From Methanomassiliicoccaceae archaeon (GTDB lineage Archaea > Thermoplasmatota > Thermoplasmata > Methanomassiliicoccales > Methanomethylophilaceae): a stretch of 10,758 nt of DNA. The translations under genes were made by a program, and so were the position numbers. The first letter of the stretch is position 1. Each line of letters opens with the position of its first letter. The stretch spans positions 1-10,758 of the forward strand of contig JAEEKU010000007.1 in the NCBI GenBank assembly GCA_016282555.1, read 5' to 3'. The notes under the pieces are model-generated. The model was not told where the DNA came from. It saw nothing but the letters and a program-made list of their open reading frames with translations, and made no database searches. Positions 5,797 to 10,758 of this stretch are shown in pieces.

Positions 5797-8103
5797 TCAG
5801 AGTCTGCTTCTGAGATTCCTCAGATCCCTGAGGATGATCTTCTGTTCGGCGGACGCTATTATTCCTTTGGTTTTTATGAAGGTGTCCGGGTTGAGGGAGA
5901 TGCAGTCGATTCCCTGCTCCACCAGGAATTCGGTGAATTCGGGGTAAACCGAGGGCCCCTGCCCGCAGATGCTGACGAATTTGCCGTTCTCGTGGGCGAC
6001 TTTGATGAGGTGCGCGATAGCCCTCTTGACGCCCTCGTTCCTCTCGTCGAAGTATCCCATGCGGCCGAGGATATCCGAATCCCTGTCGCATCCCATCGTA
6101 AGCTGGGTGAGATCGTTGGAGCCGATGGAGAACGCGTCGCAGTACTTGCAGAACTCGTCCGCCATGAAGATGTTGACGGGAACTTCGGCCATGAAGTACA
6201 GCTTGAAATCCTTGGATCTCCTGAGCCCGACGGACTTCATCATCTCGGTGATCTCCTCGACCTCCTCGATGGTTCTGACGAAGGGGAGCATCATGTTGAG
6301 ATTTCTGAGCCCCATTTCGTCTCTGACCTTCTTTATGGCTTTCAGCTCGCACATGAACGCTTCCCTGTAGCTGTCCGACACGTATCTGGAGCATCCTCTC
6401 CAGCCGATCATCGGATTGTCTTCGTTGGGCTCGTATTCCGCCCCGCCCTTCATGTCGCGGTATTCGTTGGTTTTGAAATCGGACGTCCTGAGGGTGATGG
6501 GCCTGGGGAAGAACGCGCTGGCGACCGCGGATATTCCCTCGGCCAGCTTGTTGATCAGCTCCTCCTTCCTTCCCTGCTCCAGAACCATGCACGGGTGCTC
6601 CCCGATGTAGTTGGTGAACAGGAACTCGATTCTCATCAGCCCCACTCCGTCGCACGGGAGTCTGGCGATCTCTTCCGCCTTGGAGGGCATGGACATGTTG
6701 ACCATCACCTTGGTTCCGGTGACTGGAACGTACTCTCCCACGGCTTTTCCGGCGCTCTCCGGCTCGGATTTCTTCTTGAGCAGGCCTTTGTAGACGGTTC
6801 CGGTGGTTCCGTCCACGGTGACCTCCATTCCGTTTTTGAGGGCGGAGGTGGCGATTCTGGTTCCTACGACGCAGGGCGTCCCCAGCTCCCTGGAGATGAT
6901 GGCCGCGTGGCAGGTCATTCCGCCTTCGTCGGTGACTATTCCGGCGGCTCTGCTCATGGCGGGAACCATGTCGGGCATCGTCATCTCGGTGACCAGGATA
7001 TCCCCGTCCTTGACGATGTCCAGGCTCATTCCGGCTTCATATATGACCACCTTTCCCATGGCGAGACCGGGGCTGGCTCCGAGGCCGGTGGCGATTATAT
7101 CTTCGCTCGATCCTATGGCCTCCGCCGATTCGTTCGTGGCGGAATCCCCGGTGACCGTGATGGGCCTGGCCTGGACGATGTAGACTCTGTCGTCCTCGAT
7201 GCACCACTCCATATCCATGGGCTTGTTGTAGTGAATCTCTATCTGGCGGCCTATCTTCGCGACTTCTTTTATGCGGGAATCCGGAATCTTCTGGATCTCC
7301 TCCGCGTCTTTGGCGATGTTCTGCTTTTTCACGCCGCCCTTCGGCCCGCGGACGTATTTCCAGGTCTGTTTGGAGACGATCTTTCTGGTGATCTCGCTTT
7401 TGGACTTATCCACGGTGTACGTGTCGGGAGTGACCTCTCCGCCGACGATAGCCTCGCCGAGCCCGTATCCCGCCTCGATCACGATCTCCTCGGCCCCGTT
7501 GTTGGGGTTCTTGGTGAACATGATGCCGGATACCTCGGAGTTGACCATTCTCTGAACGACGACCGCCAGCTTGACTTCGCTGTGGGAATATCCCTGCTTC
7601 TCGCGGTACGCGATGGCTCTGGCGGTGAAAAGCGAAGACCAGCATTTTCTGATCTTGTCGAAGAGATCGGCTTCGTTCTTCACGTTAAGATATGTCTCCT
7701 GCTGCCCCGCGAAGCTGGCATCCGGGAGATCCTCGGCGGTCGCGCTGGATCTGACCGCTACGAATCCCTTCTTGTTTCCGGGGAAGAGCGCGTTGTACTT
7801 CGAGACGATCTCGTCCTTGAGATCTCCGGGTATCTCGTACTTCTCGAAAAGCCCCCTGATCTTGTCGGACGCCGCGGCCAGGCTGTCGTCGGAATTCCGG
7901 TCGATGCCGTCCAGCTCTTTGTTTATGGCATCGAAAATCCGGCTGGAGCCTATAAAATAGTCATAAGCGACCGTAGTGAGGACGAAAGCCTCCGGAACGG
8001 GGAATCCGGCGTTCGTAAGCTCTCCGAGGTTGGCTCCTTTGCCGCCCACGAAGGGCACATCTTCAACGTGTAGTTCGTTTACATCGACGATTTTTTTCTC
8101 CAT
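5797..8103 (-). CDS. ppsA: Phosphoenolpyruvate synthase (pyruvate, water dikinase)
   Basis: Converts pyruvate, ATP and water to PEP, AMP and phosphate, the first gluconeogenic step after pyruvate formation; cytoplasmic. The full three-domain plan is present (768 residues, normal for the family). It has the N-terminal pyruvate/ATP-binding domain (FVGGKGANLGEL near residue 18; AVRSSATAEDLPDASFAGQQ near 116; DMEWCIED near 297). The swivelling phosphohistidine domain follows, with GGMTCHAAIISRELGTP and catalytic His399. The C-terminal PEP/pyruvate TIM barrel shows GVGLMRIEFLF, GSNDLTQLTMGCDRDS and SICGQGPS with the expected Cys713. I choose ATG 8103 (MEKKIVDVNE) because GGGGTTA lies seven bases before it; an in-frame ATG at 8118 lacks such a site. 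Divergent from porGDAB, which supplies its substrate. No key residue is missing. Stop TGA. Confidence 0.95.
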   Translation of the reverse strand: MEKKIVDVNELHVEDVPFVGGKGANLGELTNAGFPVPEAFVLTTVAYDYFIGSSRIFDAINKELDGIDRNSDDSLAAASDKIRGLFEKYEIPGDLKDEIVSKYNALFPGNKKGFVAVRSSATAEDLPDASFAGQQETYLNVKNEADLFDKIRKCWSSLFTARAIAYREKQGYSHSEVKLAVVVQRMVNSEVSGIMFTKNPNNGAEEIVIEAGYGLGEAIVGGEVTPDTYTVDKSKSEITRKIVSKQTWKYVRGPKGGVKKQNIAKDAEEIQKIPDSRIKEVAKIGRQIEIHYNKPMDMEWCIEDDRVYIVQARPITVTGDSATNESAEAIGSSEDIIATGLGASPGLAMGKVVIYEAGMSLDIVKDGDILVTEMTMPDMVPAMSRAAGIVTDEGGMTCHAAIISRELGTPCVVGTRIATSALKNGMEVTVDGTTGTVYKGLLKKKSEPESAGKAVGEYVPVTGTKVMVNMSMPSKAEEIARLPCDGVGLMRIEFLFTNYIGEHPCMVLEQGRKEELINKLAEGISAVASAFFPRPITLRTSDFKTNEYRDMKGGAEYEPNEDNPMIGWRGCSRYVSDSYREAFMCELKAIKKVRDEMGLRNLNMMLPFVRTIEEVEEITEMMKSVGLRRSKDFKLYFMAEVPVNIFMADEFCKYCDAFSIGSNDLTQLTMGCDRDSDILGRMGYFDERNEGVKRAIAHLIKVAHENGKFVSICGQGPSVYPEFTEFLVEQGIDCISLNPDTFIKTKGIIASAEQKIILRDLRNLRSRL

Positions 8104-8107
8104 TCGG

Positions 8108-8114
8108 TAACCCC
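8108..8114 (-). promoter_or_regulatory. Ribosome binding site deciding the ppsA start
   Basis: Minus-strand GGGGTTA, a partial Shine-Dalgarno, ends four bases before ATG 8103 with its GGGG core at a normal distance. The ATG at 8118 has only TTTCATC in front, so the shorter product is favoured. Confidence 0.5.
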
Positions 8115-8142
8115 GCATGATGAAAGGGAAAGGAAGTTTCGC

Positions 8143-8161
8143 CAGATATCCGTGGTATCTG
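8143..8161. promoter_or_regulatory. Imperfect inverted repeat in the ppsA leader
   Basis: CAGATATCC and GGTATCTG are complementary apart from one extra T, separated by GT. The element lies 40-58 bases before the ppsA start and about 25 bases downstream of a TATA-like sequence, at or just after the expected transcription start. A repressor bound there would block ppsA. Confidence 0.4.
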
Positions 8162-8180
8162 TCTGCGGCTTTATCAGGTT

Positions 8181-8194
8181 CATATCTTTTAATG
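8181..8194 (-). promoter_or_regulatory. Possible ppsA TATA box
   Basis: Minus-strand CATTAAAAGATATG is AT-rich and TATA-like, with an expected transcription start near 8160 and a leader of about 55 bases. It is a moderate match only. Confidence 0.35.
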
Positions 8195-8263
8195 TTTGTT
8201 CTTCCGGCTTCTTTCCCCGTCCGCGCCCGGGCGGCTCCGTTCTGCGATTATAATGCCTGCTTA

Positions 8264-8291
8264 TTCGAAATTCGTATTTTTATTTTCGAAA
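8264..8291. promoter_or_regulatory. Two TTCGAAA sites 21 bp apart upstream of por
   Basis: TTCGAAA occurs at 8264-8270 and 8285-8291, a spacing of two helical turns, each with the palindromic core TTCGAA. The pair ends about 20 bases before the por TATA-like box, a plausible place for a dimeric or tandem-binding regulator. The surrounding DNA is very AT-rich, so chance is not excluded. Confidence 0.35.
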
Positions 8292-8306
8292 AACACATTT
8301 TTTCGT

Positions 8307-8317
8307 TATTTTTATAC
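8307..8317 (+). promoter_or_regulatory. Probable TATA box of the porGDAB operon
   Basis: TATTTTTATAC lies in an AT-rich stretch; transcription would begin near 8340. A second TATA-like TTATAATA at 8353-8360 would instead place the start near 8380, just ahead of ATG 8392. Which box is used also decides whether ATG 8362 can be a start. Confidence 0.5.
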
Positions 8318-8391
8318 GTAAAATCCACAATTACCGCCAGAGAACGCAAAGAGTTATAATAATGAGCATGCATTACGGCCCAGTGGTACTT

Positions 8392-8949
8392 ATGGACATA
8401 GAGATATGTTGGCACGGCAGAGGGGGCCAGGGTCTCGTTACCGCTAACGAGATTCTCGCCGAGACTGCCATTTCCGCTGGAAAGTATGTTAAGGCTTTTC
8501 CCGAGTTCGGACCCGAAAGAATGGGCGCCCCCATCAGGGGTTTCACCAGAATCTCCGAGAAGCCGATAAGGGTTCACAGCCAGGTTTACGAGCCCGACAT
8601 AGTCGTCATAATGGACGGCACGCTCGTCGGAAAGGTCGACGCCGCCAAAGGCATCAAGGAGGATTCCGTGATCCTCGCGAACTACGCGGGTTCCCCCAAG
8701 GAGCTCCAGAACGCCCTCGGAGTGGATGCCGAGTGCCACACTCTCGACGCTATTAAAATTTCAATAGAGGAGATCGGAAAGCCGATGGTGAACACGGTCA
8801 TGCTCGGCGCTCTGATCAAGGTCCGCCCGCTGGTTCCGTACGACATGCTGGAGGATCAGATTACCACTAAATTCACCGGAAAGCTTTCCGACAAAGTGAT
8901 CGTGAAGAACCTTTCCGCTCTCAAGAGAGGATATTCGGAGGTGCAGTGA
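8392..8949 (+). CDS. porG: Pyruvate:ferredoxin oxidoreductase, gamma subunit
   Basis: Gamma subunit of the four-subunit archaeal pyruvate:ferredoxin oxidoreductase, which links acetyl-CoA + CO2 and pyruvate using reduced ferredoxin; cytoplasmic. The family hallmark HGRGGQGLVTANEILAE is at residues 8-24, followed by FPEFGPERMGAPIRGFTRIS and a MDGTL strand. From ATG 8392 the protein has 185 residues and begins MDIEICWHGRGGQG, as PorG proteins usually do. An in-frame ATG at 8362 would add ten residues (MSMHYGPVVL) not typical of the family. Neither start has a clear ribosome binding site, so the start remains uncertain. First gene of porGDAB; porD begins one base after its TGA. In a hydrogen-dependent methylotrophic methanogen this enzyme mostly works toward pyruvate synthesis (inference). 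Confidence 0.92.
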   Translation: MDIEICWHGRGGQGLVTANEILAETAISAGKYVKAFPEFGPERMGAPIRGFTRISEKPIRVHSQVYEPDIVVIMDGTLVGKVDAAKGIKEDSVILANYAGSPKELQNALGVDAECHTLDAIKISIEEIGKPMVNTVMLGALIKVRPLVPYDMLEDQITTKFTGKLSDKVIVKNLSALKRGYSEVQ

Positions 8950-8950
8950 C

Positions 8951-9226
8951 ATGGTGATGGCAAATCCTAAAGATCTTATCGTCGGAGGCCGCATTATAAA
9001 GCCCGGCTCCTCCGAGCAGTTCAACACCGGCGACTGGAGAAGCTTCGTCCCGATAGTCGATCAGGACAAGTGCATAGACTGCATGACGTGCTGGATATAC
9101 TGCCCCGACAACAGCATCGTCGTGAGAGACAACAAGATGGCAGGTATCAAGCTCACCCATTGCAAAGGATGCGGTATCTGCTCCAAAGTATGCCCCAAGA
9201 AGGCTATCACAATGAAGGAGGAATGA
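8951..9226 (+). CDS. porD: Pyruvate:ferredoxin oxidoreductase, delta (ferredoxin-like) subunit
   Basis: Small iron-sulfur subunit of 91 residues carrying two [4Fe-4S] clusters that pass electrons between the TPP centre and ferredoxin. Two complete CxxCxxCxxxCP motifs are visible: C41, C44, C47, C51 (CIDCMTCWIYCP) and C71, C74, C77, C81 (CKGCGICSKVCP). The N-terminal 30 residues (KDLIVGGRIIKPGSSEQFNTGDWR) match the usual delta-subunit leader. The start ATG 8951 follows GGAGGTG (8937-8943) by seven bases; ATG 8957 is less well spaced. It lies one base after porG and one base before porA, so translation is tightly coupled. Stop TGA. Confidence 0.95.
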   Translation: MVMANPKDLIVGGRIIKPGSSEQFNTGDWRSFVPIVDQDKCIDCMTCWIYCPDNSIVVRDNKMAGIKLTHCKGCGICSKVCPKKAITMKEE

Positions 9227-9227
9227 A

Positions 9228-10391
9228 ATGGCAATGGATATAGCAATCAACGGAGACAACGCCGTCGCTCTCGCATGGAAGCAGATCGATCCGGACGTCT
9301 GCGCCGCATACCCGATCACCCCGCAGACCATCATCGTCGAGAAATTCGCGGAATACGTAGCCAACGGCGAAGTTTCCACCGAATTCGTCTGCGTGGAGTC
9401 CGAGCATTCCGCTCTCACCCTCTGCACCGCGTCCGAATCCGCGGGAGCCAGGACTTTCACCGCCACCGCCTCCCAGGGGCTCGCGTACATGTGGGAGATG
9501 ATGCCCATCACCGCCGCGATGAGAACCCCTCTGATAATGGCCGTCGCCAACAGGACCGTGAGCGGACCCATCAACATCAACAACGACCATGGAGACGCGA
9601 TGTCCGCGCGCGACTGCGGATGGCTCATGCTCTTCTCCGAGAACGTCCAGCAGGCGTACGACAACTCGATAATCGCTCCCAGGATCGCGGAGCACCCGGA
9701 CGTCCAGCTTCCCTGCATGGTGAACCTCGACGGTTTCATTCTCACCCATGCGATCGAAAGGATGACTATGGTGGACACCGCCGACGTCAAGAAATTCGTC
9801 GGGGAGTTCAGGCCCGTCTATCCGCTTCTGGACATCAAGCATCCCGTTTCCCACGGAAACATGGACGGCCCCGACTTCTACTACCCGCACAAATGCCAGT
9901 CCGTAACCGCCATGGAGAAGGCGCTGGAGGTGTGCGAGGAGGTGTTCGAGGACTTCAGAAAGATCACCGGAAGGGAGTATCACCTTCTCGACGAGTACAG
10001 ATGCGACGACGCGGAATTCGTCGCCGTGATTCTCGGATCCTCCTTCGGAACCATGAAAGCGGCCGTAGATATGCTGCGCGAGCAGGGAATCAAAGCCGGA
10101 TGCCTCATGCCCAGAGTCTACAGGCCCTGGCCGGCGGCGGCTCTCGCCAAGGCTCTCGCCGGAAAGAAGGCCGTCGCGGTGTTCGACAAGCATCTGAGCA
10201 TCGGCGCCTACGGACCCATGTTCCCCGAGGTCGTCGCGGCCTGCTCCGATCTGGACAAGCTTCCGAAGATGTTCAACGTCATCTACGGTCTCGGAGGAGC
10301 CGACGCCACGGTAGCCGGTTTCAAGAAGATGATGGAGGACGTCGCCTCCGGCGCGGCTTCCAAGATTACGTATCTGGGGGTGAAAATGTGA
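9228..10391 (+). CDS. porA: Pyruvate:ferredoxin oxidoreductase, alpha subunit
   Basis: Alpha subunit, which forms the active site with PorB and contacts pyruvate and the TPP pyrimidine. Visible motifs are NGDNAVALAWKQIDPDVCAAYPITPQT (residues 8-34), FVCVESEHSAL with the conserved glutamates at 57 and 59, FTATASQGLAYMWEMM (77-92) and, near the C-terminus, FDKHLSIGAYGPMFPEV. Length 387 is normal. Start ATG 9228 has a perfect GGAGG at 9217-9221, inside the end of porD. Its last bases, ATGTGA, overlap the GTG start of porB by three bases. Stop TGA. Confidence 0.95.
   Translation: MAMDIAINGDNAVALAWKQIDPDVCAAYPITPQTIIVEKFAEYVANGEVSTEFVCVESEHSALTLCTASESAGARTFTATASQGLAYMWEMMPITAAMRTPLIMAVANRTVSGPININNDHGDAMSARDCGWLMLFSENVQQAYDNSIIAPRIAEHPDVQLPCMVNLDGFILTHAIERMTMVDTADVKKFVGEFRPVYPLLDIKHPVSHGNMDGPDFYYPHKCQSVTAMEKALEVCEEVFEDFRKITGREYHLLDEYRCDDAEFVAVILGSSFGTMKAAVDMLREQGIKAGCLMPRVYRPWPAAALAKALAGKKAVAVFDKHLSIGAYGPMFPEVVAACSDLDKLPKMFNVIYGLGGADATVAGFKKMMEDVASGAASKITYLGVKM
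10376..10383 (+). promoter_or_regulatory. Ribosome binding site of porB
   Basis: GGGGGTGA contains GGTGA, complementary to the archaeal 16S rRNA 3' end, and stands four bases before GTG 10388. It supports GTG as the porB start over the in-frame ATG at 10421. Confidence 0.6.
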
Positions 10392-10758
10392 CTTCCCTTT
10401 CTCTGAAAGATCTGACCGCCATGCCGGTTAGGCTGGCAAGCGGCCACAGGCTCTGCGCCGGCTGCGCGGAATCCATAATAGCGAAGCAGATTCTGATGGG
10501 CACCGAGGATCCCGTCATCGTATCCGGATCCACCGGATGCTTTGAAGTTTCCACCACAATCTTCCCGTACACGTCCTGGAACACTCCCTATATCCACACC
10601 GCGTTCGGAAACGGAGCGGCGACCTGCGCGGGAGTCGAGACTGCTTACAAGGCTCTCAAAAAGAAGGGAAAGATCGGGGAGAACATCAAATTCGTGAACT
10701 TCGCAGGAGACGGAGCGACTTACGATATCGGACTCCAGGCTCTTTCCGGAGCTATGGA
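10388..10758 (+). CDS. porB: Pyruvate:ferredoxin oxidoreductase, beta subunit (3' end outside window)
   Basis: TPP-binding subunit; 123 codons are visible before the window ends. The translation begins VTSLSLKDLTAMPVRLASGH, then RLCAGCAESI with the CxxC cluster ligands C23 and C26, GSTGCFEV with the third ligand C51, and the TPP/Mg motif AGDGATYDIGLQALSGA (107-122). PorB carries one [4Fe-4S] cluster; its fourth cysteine would lie beyond the window. The GTG start at 10388 overlaps the porA stop, a translational coupling arrangement. Confidence 0.93.
   Translation, partial: MTSLSLKDLTAMPVRLASGHRLCAGCAESIIAKQILMGTEDPVIVSGSTGCFEVSTTIFPYTSWNTPYIHTAFGNGAATCAGVETAYKALKKKGKIGENIKFVNFAGDGATYDIGLQALSGAM

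Noticed and set aside
5992..8073. Open frame of nearly 700 codons on the plus strand, antisense to ppsA
   Set aside because: It mirrors the ppsA codons and its product is rich in His, Gly, Val and Asp with no recognisable domain, while the minus strand encodes a complete PpsA. Long antisense frames are expected with this codon bias and TGA/TAG avoidance.
8224..8233. Ten-base palindrome CGCCCGGGCG between ppsA and porG
   Set aside because: It is short, GC-only and not positioned at either promoter; such palindromes are frequent in GC-rich DNA.
9207..10193. Minus-strand open frame antisense to porA
   Set aside because: porA is unmistakable on the plus strand; the antisense product is compositionally skewed and has no motif.

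Overview
The window reads as archaeal, most likely a gut-type Methanomassiliicoccales (Methanomethylophilaceae-like) methanogen. The grounds are: a methylcobamide:coenzyme M methyltransferase of the MtbA/MtaA type, a four-gene pyruvate:ferredoxin oxidoreductase operon in the order porG-D-A-B, an HTH_10 (Bat-type) regulator, TATA-box-like sequences ahead of the operons, a surface protein with Listeria-Bacteroides (InlB_B/Flg_new) repeats, and TGA as the only stop codon used by the seven genes whose ends are visible. The last point fits a lineage that reserves UAG for pyrrolysine, but no pyl gene lies in the window, so the taxonomy is inference.

Layout. 1-1972 (+): the 3' part of a large membrane-anchored surface protein, with repeat domains, an AT-richer middle of unknown function, and a C-terminal membrane anchor. 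1973-2201: intergenic, with a 9-bp-stem hairpin and a TATA-like box. 2202 to about 2876 (+): a cysteine-rich HTH_10 regulator whose frame has no stop where the gene should end; a CGA codon sits there directly before a terminator-like hairpin. 2916-5418 (-): a convergent two-gene operon, an APC-family permease followed by an MtbA/MtaA-like methyltransferase. 5419-5796: non-coding, holding the permease promoter, a perfect 18-bp palindrome, two further hairpins and the ppsA terminator. 5797-8103 (-): phosphoenolpyruvate synthase. 8104-8391: divergent promoter region. 8392 to the window end (+): porG, porD, porA and the start of porB.

How the genes may work together. Por makes pyruvate from acetyl-CoA, CO2 and reduced ferredoxin, and PpsA converts pyruvate to PEP. 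The divergent por/ppsA pair is therefore the entry to gluconeogenesis and biosynthesis from C2 units. The permease-methyltransferase pair looks like a catabolic or uptake unit: import of a methylated or amino compound, and transfer of a cobamide-bound methyl group to coenzyme M. No corrinoid protein or substrate-specific methyltransferase is encoded beside it. The neighbouring regulator and the palindrome upstream of the permease TATA box are candidates for its control.

No tRNA, rRNA, CRISPR array, insertion sequence or integrase was seen. The most interesting items are the apparent stop loss in the regulator, the perfect palindrome at the permease promoter, and the mosaic, internally duplicated surface-protein gene.
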